The notes below the pieces were generated by a model. The model saw only the letters and a list, made by a program, of their open reading frames with translations, had not been told where the DNA came from and searched no databases. 64,000 nucleotides of DNA, taken from Desulfobacterales bacterium (GTDB lineage Bacteria > Desulfobacterota > Desulfobacteria > Desulfobacterales > JADGBH01). Below, piece by piece: positions 18,096 to 26,480 of this stretch. The stretch covers positions 1-64,000 of the forward strand of contig JADGBH010000011.1 of assembly GCA_015231595.1 (NCBI GenBank). Reading direction: 5' to 3'. Made by a program: the position numbers and the translations under genes. The stretch's first letter is position 1, and every line of letters starts with the position of its first letter.

Positions 18096-19673
18096 TTACT
18101 CCTTTCTTAATTTTAGGTATCCATTTTGATACAATATAAATATAAAAAAACATAAACATAAAAAAATAAAAACATCTCCATGTTTTGAATAAAAAGTTTG
18201 ATTTTCTACTAAAGGAACATTTTCTACTAACATGGATTCTACAAATAAAGGACTAAAGGAAATAATTCTGCCGAGAGGATCTATAAAACCGCTTATTCCA
18301 GTATTTGCAGATCTTATCACAGATTTTTTATTTTCAATCGCCCTAAATACAACCATTGAGAAATGCTGAAAAGGCGCACTTGAAAAACCAAACCATGCAT
18401 CATTAGTTATGTTGACAATTACGTTTGCGCCATTTCTTACAATGGCACTAGATAATTCAGGAAATATTACCTCGTAACAGATTTGAACGCCAATTTTAGC
18501 ATTGTTTAGGTAAAGGATTTCTCCTTTTTTTCCATTACTGAAGTCTCCAATATTTTCAACTATTTTTTCAATAAATGGCAAAATTTTTTTTAATGGAACA
18601 TATTCTCCAAATGGAACAAGATGAACTTTATCATATCTGCCTTCAACAGTAGCATAATTATTTATAAGATATGCACTATTAAAATATAATATTGTTTCAT
18701 TTTGTTTTCTTTCAAATGAAGGACTTCCAATAATAAAGTTTGTATTTATTGCTCGTATGTTTGCATCCAACAGAGCTGACAAATAAGCATTATTTTTATA
18801 ATAAAATGAAGCGGCTGTTTCAGGCCAAACAATAATATCTGGTTTTGATATTTTTGCTGATTTAGATAAAGAAATATATTTATTTAAATTTTGTTCTTGA
18901 ACAACATAATCCCATTTTGCAGATTGGTCAATATTCCCTTGGATAACCGCTGCTTTTAAAAGGGGAAACGTTTTTTTATCAAAGTTATATATTTGCCATT
19001 TCCCATATAGTAATGATGATAAAAATAAAAAAAAGCATATTATTATTGACAATGTTGAATCTTTTTTATTTATTTGTAGAAATTTCCATTTTATTTTTGT
19101 TAAATGCAAAAATACTATAAAAAGAGAAACATTAACAAATATGATTAAGAACGATATTCCATATACTCCAAATATATCTGAAACTTGAATTAAGTTCAAT
19201 CTTTCAAATTGAGAATATCCTAATAATAGCCATGGAAATCCAGTTAGTAATTTACCCCTTAGGTATTCAAGCAAAATCCAGATAATTGGAGTATAAACTT
19301 GAATATTTTTGGAAGTTAAACAAAATTTAGTAATCAAACAACAAAATAGAGCTATATACAAAGATAAATATAGCGCTAATAGCAACAAAAGAAGGAGGCC
19401 TAAAATAAATGGAAGTTCACCATATGTTTTAATTGTGTTGATAATCCAATACATAAGGGTTAGATAATGGGATAAGCCTGAAATCAAGCCTAATAAAAAA
19501 GCTTTTTTGCCTTCTACGTCCCTTATTGAATATAGTAAGGGAATAATAGATATCCATGCAAGATATGAAAAATTTGGTGCAGGAAAGGAGGCTGTAAGCA
19601 ATAAACCGCTTAGGATTGCTAATAATATTTTTTTAAGACTAATAAAACTAATTTGTGCTGTGAGTTTATCCAT
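18096..19673 (-). CDS. lnt: apolipoprotein N-acyltransferase
   Basis: Lnt adds the third fatty acid to the N-terminal cysteine of lipoproteins in the inner membrane. The 525-residue protein has about seven membrane helices in the first 215 residues (start FPAPNFSYLAWISIIPLLYS) and a nitrilase domain after it. The catalytic triad is seen as E in VWPETAASF, K in YDKVHLVPFGEYVP and C in VQICYEVIFPE. A last helix near the C-terminus (VFIFLCLCFFIFIL) fits the family. It is the first gene of the lnt-prfB-HD-Cys-rich run. A 310-base gap separates it from the divergent STAS gene, where promoters for both should lie. Confidence 0.93.
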   Translation of the reverse strand: MDKLTAQISFISLKKILLAILSGLLLTASFPAPNFSYLAWISIIPLLYSIRDVEGKKAFLLGLISGLSHYLTLMYWIINTIKTYGELPFILGLLLLLLLALYLSLYIALFCCLITKFCLTSKNIQVYTPIIWILLEYLRGKLLTGFPWLLLGYSQFERLNLIQVSDIFGVYGISFLIIFVNVSLFIVFLHLTKIKWKFLQINKKDSTLSIIICFFLFLSSLLYGKWQIYNFDKKTFPLLKAAVIQGNIDQSAKWDYVVQEQNLNKYISLSKSAKISKPDIIVWPETAASFYYKNNAYLSALLDANIRAINTNFIIGSPSFERKQNETILYFNSAYLINNYATVEGRYDKVHLVPFGEYVPLKKILPFIEKIVENIGDFSNGKKGEILYLNNAKIGVQICYEVIFPELSSAIVRNGANVIVNITNDAWFGFSSAPFQHFSMVVFRAIENKKSVIRSANTGISGFIDPLGRIISFSPLFVESMLVENVPLVENQTFYSKHGDVFIFLCLCFFIFILYQNGYLKLRKE

Positions 19674-19983
19674 GTAAAATCCTTAAAGGTAACAAAATTT
19701 TTTTACTGATTATTTTTATAGTTGCTTACTGTCAATATTTTTTTATTATTTTATTAGATTTAATGGGTTTGTATCCTTACAAGTCAACCTTTTATAGAAG
19801 TGCAAAGTAAAAATGAAGAGTGTATAATTCAGTTATATTTTCAGAATTAAATTTAAAAATTATTTTTGTATAAAATAAAGTTGAGATTTTTTTTAAAATT
19901 ATGTAGAGAAATATAATCATTATAGGTAAACTTATAATACATGAATTTTAGAACTATAAATACAAATAAAGCTGGGGTGTTTT
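19674..19983. other. divergent intergenic region between lnt and the STAS gene
   Basis: This 310-base AT-rich stretch separates two divergent genes and must hold promoters for both. TATAAT-like boxes occur at 19823-19828 and 19933-19938 on the plus strand, but neither has a convincing -35 element at normal spacing. I see no other ORF, RNA gene or repeat in it. Confidence 0.4.
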
Positions 19984-20292
19984 ATGAGTACAATCATTAA
20001 AAATGGAAATAATGTTATGGTTAAACCGGGAAGAGATGTAGTTGCGTCAATGGTAAACGAATTTAGAGATGAGCTTCATACTCTTGTTCAAGAATCATCT
20101 GGGGAGATTACGATAGACCTCACTGGGGTTGAAATGGTTGATTCAGTAGGAATCGGCGTAATTATTGCTACTCATAATTCCCTTAATAAAACTGGAAGAA
20201 AATTAAGGGTTATTAATGTAAGTAAAGAAATTTACAGCCTGTTTACTACTATGAGGTTAGATCGTCATTTTGAAGTAGTTCGCGCATCTTAA
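19984..20292 (+). CDS. STAS-domain anti-sigma factor antagonist (SpoIIAA-like)
   Basis: A 102-residue single STAS domain. The phosphorylatable serine lies in VEMVDSVGIGVIIATHN, and the chain matches the typical length of SpoIIAA/RsbV proteins. In a partner-switching system the unphosphorylated form binds an anti-sigma kinase and frees its target; phosphorylation releases it. No cognate kinase or PP2C phosphatase gene lies nearby, so it is an orphan here. GGGG at about 19974-19977 serves as the ribosome binding site. A hairpin directly after the stop codon fits a single-gene transcript. Confidence 0.85.
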   Translation: MSTIIKNGNNVMVKPGRDVVASMVNEFRDELHTLVQESSGEITIDLTGVEMVDSVGIGVIIATHNSLNKTGRKLRVINVSKEIYSLFTTMRLDRHFEVVRAS

Positions 20293-20323
20293 TGTCGGAG
20301 AAGGAGATTTTTTCTCCGACATT
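20291..20323 (+). terminator. hairpin after the STAS gene
   Basis: AATGTCGGAGAA at 20291-20302 is perfectly complementary to TTCTCCGACATT at 20312-20323. It begins inside the stop codon. It has no T run after it, so it may stabilise the mRNA end or act as a bidirectional terminator for the convergent bestrophin-like gene. Confidence 0.6.
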
Positions 20324-20377
20324 AACTATATATTTAATATATATAACAAGCGCAGTCTTGTATTATACATTTTAATT

Positions 20378-21157
20378 TTAGTCTTCATTCATAATAGAAG
20401 AATATTCATCTTTAATATCTAATTTGATATCGTCTTCACCGATTCCATCAAATGGATCTTCAAGGTTGTCTTGTATATGTTGAAGACTTATTAAAACAAT
20501 GCTGTATAATGCCGCAAAAAGGTAACCAAAGACAGGGGAAAATTTTTGAGCAAGGTACGCAAAAAAGGGGCCGAAAACTATCGGAAACAGATTAAGGAAT
20601 ATGTTGCTGTACGCTCTTAAACCAATTGGAGTTCTATATTCATAGATATTTTTCATCTTCTCAAAGTCAGTTATAACTGATCTGACGTATTGGTTTGCTC
20701 TGGAAACTTCATTTGCAGGAACTCCTATTGAGCGCATTTCTTCATTTAATTTTGATAGCTTTGAAAAATGTGTATACACCATTGGCGTAGTTTCAGGCTT
20801 ATCTTTGTCAGAGTTTTGAAGATATCTATTTATGGAATCTAATGTTTTTAGAGAAGCCTCTTTAAAATTTTTATGCGTAGATACTTCTTTTTTAGGATTC
20901 CAGTCCCTGTGTGCATAATAAAGAGCTATTAAATTTGATTTAAGATCTGCAAAATAGTTAAGAGCTTCTTCTCTTCTTTTATATGCGGCATTTATTGAAA
21001 ATACTACTGGAAAGACTACGGCAATTCCTACAAAGTTTGATGGAAGGTCAGCCTTAAAGTCAAAATAAATACATAGATATGTACACGCAAGGGAAAGGAT
21101 AAGAACAAATATCATGTGAATATCTACGATTCCAAAAAAATCTTTTATGGTTTTCAT
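20378..21157 (-). CDS. bestrophin-like membrane channel protein
   Basis: A 259-residue membrane protein. The C-terminal half has the bestrophin-type pattern: YEYRTPIGLRAYSNIFLNLFPIVFGPFF, a helix with LYSIVLISLQHIQDNL and the acidic EDPFDGIGEDDIKLDI ending, which in bestrophins is the conserved EDPFG-nD-D segment next to the pore and Ca2+ clasp. Two helices near the N-terminus (HMIFVLILSLACTYL and NFVGIAVVFPVVFSI) precede a soluble charged region. I infer an anion or cation channel of the bacterial bestrophin group. The gene stands alone, 43 bases after the methyltransferase in the same direction, so the two may be co-transcribed. Confidence 0.6.
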   Translation of the reverse strand: MKTIKDFFGIVDIHMIFVLILSLACTYLCIYFDFKADLPSNFVGIAVVFPVVFSINAAYKRREEALNYFADLKSNLIALYYAHRDWNPKKEVSTHKNFKEASLKTLDSINRYLQNSDKDKPETTPMVYTHFSKLSKLNEEMRSIGVPANEVSRANQYVRSVITDFEKMKNIYEYRTPIGLRAYSNIFLNLFPIVFGPFFAYLAQKFSPVFGYLFAALYSIVLISLQHIQDNLEDPFDGIGEDDIKLDIKDEYSSIMNED

Positions 21158-21200
21158 TTTCCTCCTTGTTAAAAAAAGTTAATATTATTCTATTTATCCA

Positions 21201-22199
21201 TTAAGCTTTAATTCCTGAAATAATTCCTGAATCATTAGGCCCTTTGAATTGTAATCGCTTAATATTCTCAACTCCTGCGTTTTTAAGCATGTCTATTATT
21301 TGCCCTTCTGAATAACTTTGGCCATTATCTGTTCCTAAAAGCATATTTAAAGAAAATAAAGCTGGATGGACAGGGCTTGCCATAGAATCATCCAAGATAA
21401 ACTCATGAATATAAATCATACCACCTTTGTTAAGGCTTGCTACAGCTTTTTCTATTACATTAAAACATTCTTTTTGCCCCATTCCATGTAATATCTGGGA
21501 AAGCCATGCTGCATCGTATTTTCCTTCTATTTTGTCTTCAAGATAATTTCCAGCAATAAAATTAATCCTATCTGTAAGTCCAAATTTTTCAATATTTTTT
21601 TTGGCGAAAGGCTCAGTTGAAGGTAAATCAAACACAGTTGCCTTCAAGTTTTTATTCTCAATACAAAAATGAATTGAATATGTAGCAGGTCCTCCTCCAA
21701 TGTCAATTATACTATTACAGTTAGATAAATCAATTTTATCAGTAACTATTTTTGCAAGATGAGTTGCAAGATTGTTCATGCCCATAAGAAAATTTTCTAA
21801 TTCCTCATCCGTCCTTTGAGGCATTCTTGTTCTTACGGGTTTCCCTGACTTTACAGCTTCATGTAAGTTGTTCCATGAATAAACAAGATTATGAAAATGC
21901 ATAATTATATAACCAAAATAATCATCAGAATTTTTTGATAAAAATTTTTTTGCAAAATCGGTAGCAAAATATCTGGCGTCTTTTTTTTGAATGAGCTCCA
22001 GTGCGGCAAGGGCATTTAAAAGCATTGAAGTTGCTCTCGTATCAGATTCAATCTTAATTGCTATTTCTTGAGCAGTCAATTCGCCTTCTCCAATTATAGT
22101 AAAAATATCGAGTTTTATTCCAGCTTGGATTGCGGATAATTTCCAATAGCCTGACGAAAGCTCCATTAATTTTCCTATACTCCATTCTTTTTGTTCCAT
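21201..22199 (-). CDS. SAM-dependent methyltransferase with N-terminal dimerisation domain
   Basis: A 332-residue class I methyltransferase of the O-methyltransferase (PF00891-like) type. The first 100 residues form a winged-helix dimerisation domain (LDIFTIIGEGELTAQEIAIK). The SAM-binding glycine loop is IIDIGGGPATYSIHF near residue 165, followed by VFDLPSTEP as the acidic second motif and YDAAWLSQILHGMG. Homologues methylate small phenolic or tetrapyrrole-type substrates; the substrate here is unknown. The gene begins downstream of two identical palindromes at 22366-22472, which suggests dedicated control, and the bestrophin-like gene follows. Confidence 0.8.
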   Translation of the reverse strand: MEQKEWSIGKLMELSSGYWKLSAIQAGIKLDIFTIIGEGELTAQEIAIKIESDTRATSMLLNALAALELIQKKDARYFATDFAKKFLSKNSDDYFGYIIMHFHNLVYSWNNLHEAVKSGKPVRTRMPQRTDEELENFLMGMNNLATHLAKIVTDKIDLSNCNSIIDIGGGPATYSIHFCIENKNLKATVFDLPSTEPFAKKNIEKFGLTDRINFIAGNYLEDKIEGKYDAAWLSQILHGMGQKECFNVIEKAVASLNKGGMIYIHEFILDDSMASPVHPALFSLNMLLGTDNGQSYSEGQIIDMLKNAGVENIKRLQFKGPNDSGIISGIKA

Positions 22200-22365
22200 T
22201 TTATTCTCCTTGCTACTGATTTCTGTAGTGCAGTTTGAAGTTACATCTACATGGTTTTTTTGTGTTAATTATGGGTAGCCTTACTAATTTTTGCCTTAAT
22301 TTAGAGCATTTTTATTGAAATTGCAAATGATTGATAAGGATAGTGTATTGTGTATTTAAAATAAA

Positions 22366-22387
22366 TATATTCTAAAAAAAGAATATA
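22366..22387. promoter_or_regulatory. operator-like palindrome, copy A
   Basis: TATATTCT, six bases of A, then AGAATATA: a perfect 8-base inverted repeat. An identical pair of arms stands 85 bases away. It lies 167 bases upstream of the methyltransferase start, reading on the minus strand. Confidence 0.5.
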
Positions 22388-22450
22388 AATAAATATAAAA
22401 ACTTCTAAAGCTTAATAATTTTAGCCTTAGTCATATTTTTATTGTATAGA

Positions 22451-22472
22451 TATATTCTATTAAAAGAATATA
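22451..22472. promoter_or_regulatory. operator-like palindrome, copy B
   Basis: TATATTCT, six bases (ATTAAA), then AGAATATA, with the same arms as copy A at a start-to-start distance of 85 bases, close to eight helical turns. It ends one base short of the apbE stop codon on the minus strand, so it could also be the 3' stem-loop of apbE. The repetition favours a protein-binding site. Confidence 0.5.
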
Positions 22473-22473
22473 G

Positions 22474-23628
22474 TTACTGAGTGCGCTTATATCTTTTATA
22501 AAATTCTTCTGTCATTATCTCTTTTATTTCAGCGTTTTCATTTTCTACTATTATTAAAGCTTCTACTTTTATTTTTTTTGCGAATTCTATTCCTTTTTGG
22601 GCGCCTAAAACAGTTATAGCCGTTGCTGCTCCATCTAATACGGCATTTGAAATTGTGCTGTCAAAACATGCTGTAGTAACTCCTATTACTCTTGTAGAAA
22701 CAGGCATTCCTGTTGTAGGGCTAAAAATATGATAAAAAACGCTATCTTGTATAATGATTGGCTGACGATAATTTCCACTTGTTGAAACTCTCAAGCTATT
22801 ATAATTAGATACAATTCCCCATATTGAATTATCTTTTTTTGGATTTTGAATTCCTATGTTCCAGTCTTCTCCATCTTTTAAGCCAAATGCTGATATTTCT
22901 CCTCCAATTTGAATAAGACCAGATTCAATCCCATTATTTTTCATGATTAATAAAGCATTGTCTACAGCAAAGCCTTTTACAATGCCTCCAAAGTCAAGTT
23001 GCATAAATGGAGAATCAAAGGAAACAAAATAGCTATTATCAAAATGAACTTTATTAAAACCCACTATTTCAAGCACAACGTTTATGTTAGCATCAGTAGG
23101 GATAATTTGATGTTTTTCTCCACTTGACCATATTTTTTTTATTGGCAAAATTGTGGGATCAAATTCCATATCACTTTCCATCCAAAGATAGCTTGAAGTA
23201 TTCAACATATGAATTACATCAGAGGAAACCTTTACTGGAAAAGTTTTAATTGAAAAATTTAAGTTGCCTATTTCTGATTCCATTGAAAAAGGATTAAAGA
23301 TTTTTCCTATTCTATCAAATTCATCCCATATTTCCTTAGTAATTTGTGCAGATTTTTTTTTAGCATTTTGGGGCAGCTTAAACAATATTCGAGCCGGAAT
23401 ATCCTTATAAATTTTACGATTTTCTTCCCACCATGAAGGTTTTATTTCTATAGGAACAAGTAGATGATCAATCGGTGATGCATTTTGGATTTCCTTTGTA
23501 GGAACATTAGCTTTGTTATTCTTTCCATTTATATAAATTAAAATAAACACTGAATTTATTATTATTAAAACAAATAATAATGTTAAAAATACAAAATTAA
23601 TTTTGGCTTCTTTTTTATTCTTGCTCAC
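22474..23628 (-). CDS. apbE: FAD:protein FMN transferase
   Basis: ApbE attaches FMN covalently to threonine of flavoproteins such as the Rnf and NQR subunits, at the periplasmic face. The 384-residue chain starts with a single membrane anchor (FVFLTLLFVLIIINSVFILIYI). The flavin/Mg site is readable as DFGGIVKGFAVDNALLIMKN and GLIQIGGEISAFG, with NVWNIGIQNP-like sequence (DWNIGIQNPKKDN) and the late DAAATAI-type region (VLDGAATAITVLG). It is longer than average because of the N-terminal anchor and linker. No Rnf or NQR genes are in the window, so its targets are elsewhere. The gene is monocistronic to judge by the gaps on both sides. Confidence 0.88.
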   Translation of the reverse strand: MSKNKKEAKINFVFLTLLFVLIIINSVFILIYINGKNNKANVPTKEIQNASPIDHLLVPIEIKPSWWEENRKIYKDIPARILFKLPQNAKKKSAQITKEIWDEFDRIGKIFNPFSMESEIGNLNFSIKTFPVKVSSDVIHMLNTSSYLWMESDMEFDPTILPIKKIWSSGEKHQIIPTDANINVVLEIVGFNKVHFDNSYFVSFDSPFMQLDFGGIVKGFAVDNALLIMKNNGIESGLIQIGGEISAFGLKDGEDWNIGIQNPKKDNSIWGIVSNYNSLRVSTSGNYRQPIIIQDSVFYHIFSPTTGMPVSTRVIGVTTACFDSTISNAVLDGAATAITVLGAQKGIEFAKKIKVEALIIVENENAEIKEIMTEEFYKRYKRTQ

Positions 23629-23709
23629 CTTTACTTATTCCTTTATATATTTTTATATTTTAATTTGACATTTAAGATTGTCCGAATTGAAACATGCGGG
23701 GTAAATATT

Positions 23710-24456
23710 ATGATTGAAATTTATTCTAAAATTAAAGCTCAAGCTCAATTTATAGCATCTCAATTTCCTGAACCTAATTTTTATAATGATTTATCATGGG
23801 CGGCTGATATTTCTAATAATGTGTTTTATAATGACTCTATAATTAGAAATTTAATAAATTTTACAGAGCCTCAGCTTGCATATAATAAAGGTCATGGTAT
23901 GCTCCATGCTACAAAAGTAGCTATTGATGCAGGAAGTCTTATAGCTACAGAAGGAAAACTTGTCAATTATTCCGAATCATATATTTTAAGACAGATCGTA
24001 TGCGCTCAATGTGCGGGGATATTACACGATACAAAAAGAAAAGAAAAGGATCACGCCTTAAAAGGCGCAGTTTTGGCTAAAAAGATTTTACGCAATCATC
24101 CTTTTTCTTCACAAGAAATAGACAATATTTGTATTGCGATAAGGAATCATGAAGCATTTAAAAGCACTATTGAGTCTGTCTCATCTGAAGGTCTTCTTAT
24201 TTCTAACTGCCTTTATGATGCTGATAAATTTCGCTGGGGACCTGACAATTTTACAGACACCATTTGGGAAATGGCATTATATGCGAACATTCAGCCTAAA
24301 GATTTTATAAAAATGTATCCAAAAGGAATGGATACGATTCTAAAAATTAAATCCACGTTCAGATCAAATACAGGAAAAAAATATGGACCTCAGTTTATAG
24401 AAATCGGTATAAAAATTGGAAAAGCTCTCTACGAATTCATCATTTCACAATTTTAG
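23710..24456 (+). CDS. HD-domain hydrolase
   Basis: A protein of about 248 residues from the ATG at 23710; a TTG at 23665 in the same frame would add 15 residues but gives no better ribosome binding site (GCGGGG precedes the ATG). Metal ligands of the HD fold are present: H in GHGMLHATKVA, the doublet in GILHDTKRKEKDHALKGAVLA and H in AIRNHEAF, with a final D in LYDADKFRWG. This pattern with the KEKDHALKGA extension is seen in nucleotide phosphohydrolases of the YfbR/metal-dependent type. The substrate is not known. The gene converges on minE with only 14 bases between them. Confidence 0.75.
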   Translation: MIEIYSKIKAQAQFIASQFPEPNFYNDLSWAADISNNVFYNDSIIRNLINFTEPQLAYNKGHGMLHATKVAIDAGSLIATEGKLVNYSESYILRQIVCAQCAGILHDTKRKEKDHALKGAVLAKKILRNHPFSSQEIDNICIAIRNHEAFKSTIESVSSEGLLISNCLYDADKFRWGPDNFTDTIWEMALYANIQPKDFIKMYPKGMDTILKIKSTFRSNTGKKYGPQFIEIGIKIGKALYEFIISQF

Positions 24457-24470
24457 TTTCTATGTAATAC

Positions 24471-24764
24471 TTATTTTCGTTTATTTTGCTCGGCATTATT
24501 TTTTTTTAAATTTTTTGCACCCATAATAAGCGAATTAAACGCAAGGGACGCTGAATCTTCAGTACGTTTAATATCTAATTTAAGACCATTTTGGTCAATT
24601 TCAAAGTATCTTGAAATTACCTCAACAATATCGTTTTGTAAGGCTGTTAAAGTAGCCTCATCAATACCGAGTTTGTCACAGACTAACGTAACTTGAAGTC
24701 TTTTTTTTGCAATCTCTTTGCTCTTTCCGCCACCTTTGAATTTCCTGAACATTTCACTTAACAT
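24471..24764 (-). CDS. minE: cell division topological specificity factor MinE
   Basis: MinE drives the pole-to-pole oscillation of MinD by stimulating its ATPase. The 97-residue protein has the membrane-targeting and anti-MinCD N-terminal half (SKEIAKKRLQVTLVCDK, with the conserved A-x-x-R-L-x-x pattern) and the C-terminal dimerisation half (DIVEVISRYFEIDQNGLKLD). Its start overlaps the 3' end of minD by 11 bases, so translation is coupled. It ends the minCDE operon. Confidence 0.94.
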   Translation of the reverse strand: MLSEMFRKFKGGGKSKEIAKKRLQVTLVCDKLGIDEATLTALQNDIVEVISRYFEIDQNGLKLDIKRTEDSASLAFNSLIMGAKNLKKNNAEQNKRK

Positions 24765-25572
24765 ACGTAACCCTATTCTTCATTCCTATTTTTTGTGCTA
24801 TTGCTTTCCAAAATCCAGAGTTAGACTGAGGGATTTCAATTGGAATACTTGATAAACCATTTAAACGCATTGCTATTCTTCTGAAAGCCTGACCAGCTTT
24901 AGATTCTTGCTGTAAAACAAGGGGGATTCCAGTATTTGCGGAAATTATTACTTGATCATCTTGCTGGACAAGTCCAATTAATTCTACGCATAGTATATCA
25001 ATAACATCTTGGTGATTCAGCATGTCACCACGTTCAACCAGTTGAGGCATTATACGATTGATAATTATTTTGGAGGTAATTGACCTCGAATTAAGCAAGC
25101 CTATTACTCTATCTGCATCTCTTACTGAAGAGACTTCAGGAGTACATACAACTATAGCCTCATCAGAGCCAGCAATTGTATTTTCAAATCCCTGTTCTAT
25201 ACCGGCAGGACAATCTAAAACAGTATAATCAAATTCATTACGAAGCTTTTTACAAAGTCTTACCATGTCTTCTGGATTAATTGCATCTTTATTATCACTT
25301 TGGGAAGCAGGTATTAAATAAAGATTCTCTATTCTCCTATCTTTTATAGCGGACTGCATAATTCGGCATCTGCCTTTAACAGCATCTACTATTGTAAATA
25401 CAATTCGATTTTCAAGCCCCATTATAACATCAAGATTTCTAAGACCGATATCCATATCTACTACAGCAACTCTTTTACCTTCAAGGGCGAGAGCTGCCCC
25501 AAGTGAAGCTGTTGCTGTTGTTTTGCCAACTCCGCCTTTTCCTGACGTAATGGCTATTACTCTACCTTCCAA
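24754..25572 (-). CDS. minD: septum site-determining ATPase MinD
   Basis: MinD is the membrane ATPase that recruits MinC and MinE. The deviant Walker A box GKGGVGKTTATASLG stands at residues 11-25, with Walker B-like DMDIGLRNLD and the YTVLDCPAGIEQGF switch region. The 272-residue chain ends with a segment (FWKAIAQKIGMKNRVTYVK) that can form the amphipathic membrane-binding helix, though it is more polar at the extreme end than in E. coli. It follows minC by 46 bases. The set together directs division to midcell. Confidence 0.95.
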   Translation of the reverse strand: MEGRVIAITSGKGGVGKTTATASLGAALALEGKRVAVVDMDIGLRNLDVIMGLENRIVFTIVDAVKGRCRIMQSAIKDRRIENLYLIPASQSDNKDAINPEDMVRLCKKLRNEFDYTVLDCPAGIEQGFENTIAGSDEAIVVCTPEVSSVRDADRVIGLLNSRSITSKIIINRIMPQLVERGDMLNHQDVIDILCVELIGLVQQDDQVIISANTGIPLVLQQESKAGQAFRRIAMRLNGLSSIPIEIPQSNSGFWKAIAQKIGMKNRVTYVK

Positions 25573-25618
25573 GATTCACCTCATATTAACGAAAGTTTAT
25601 AAAACTCATGAAAAATAA

Positions 25619-26341
25619 TTATCTAACTTTTGGCCAAGGTAAATTTCCAAACGGATTAGATTTTATATAATCTTCTACTACAATTGAGCAATTTTCCACA
25701 TAAGCATATTCAGGCTGTTTTTGAGAGGATGGAATTCCTGCGGCAATATAACCGCCGATCTGTACTTGAGTAGGTCTAAAATCAAGTGCAAAGATGATGG
25801 CTTCTTCATTAACTGGAAAACCCGCCATGCATGTCCCACATAAACTTCCTAATACAACTATGTCTCCTCCGGCAGAAACTTCTGCTCCTGGATTTACATT
25901 CCCAAAAATTATAAGATGATTCTTTGCCTTAATTTTTTGACCAGATCTAACTCGTCCAGTAATTATTAAAGCGTCACTGTTGTGTTGGTCCCATGAAGTA
26001 TTCATATCGTCTCTACGTAGTTTTTCTTCCTCAGGAGACCTTTTTTTAGGAGGCTTACTAACCAATCCAACATAAAAAGTTTTTTTTAAAAAGTCCCCTA
26101 ATTCTTCAATTAATTGATCATATCCTTCTTCTTTGCCGGTATCAATAATTATTCTTGAGTTAACAGCTAAATGCTTAAGCCTTTCAAATAAGACTGATAA
26201 CTCTTTTTTGATATATTCTATATCAAGGTTAGGATCTAATGTCACCCAAAGACTATCTCCTACGCCTTTTAATCTTACAGAGGGAATAGATTCTTTTAGT
26301 GCTTTAATTGTTGGTGTTTTTTTATCATTAAATACTATCAT
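25619..26341 (-). CDS. minC: septum site-determining protein MinC
   Basis: MinC blocks FtsZ assembly away from midcell. The C-terminal domain is a right-handed beta-helix recognised by ITGRVRSGQKIKAKNHLIIFG, GNVNPGAEVSAGGDIVVLGSL and CGTCMAGFPVNEEAIIFALDF, ending in the conserved FRPTQVQIGGYIA. The N-terminal domain (about residues 1-100) is less conserved but has the usual ferredoxin-like length. At 240 residues it matches the family. It is the first gene of minCDE on the minus strand, with 139 bases of AT-rich DNA between it and dapF, where its promoter must lie. Confidence 0.93.
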   Translation of the reverse strand: MIVFNDKKTPTIKALKESIPSVRLKGVGDSLWVTLDPNLDIEYIKKELSVLFERLKHLAVNSRIIIDTGKEEGYDQLIEELGDFLKKTFYVGLVSKPPKKRSPEEEKLRRDDMNTSWDQHNSDALIITGRVRSGQKIKAKNHLIIFGNVNPGAEVSAGGDIVVLGSLCGTCMAGFPVNEEAIIFALDFRPTQVQIGGYIAAGIPSSQKQPEYAYVENCSIVVEDYIKSNPFGNLPWPKVR

Positions 26342-26480
26342 TATTAATAAATATTACTTTTTACGATTTTAAGCTTTATAATTAAAAACAAAAATTTTAT
26401 AAAGAAATAATAATTAACTGTCAAGTAAGAAGATTTTTAAGTTTTTAAGACAATCTTTATTATTTTTAATTTTTTGATAT

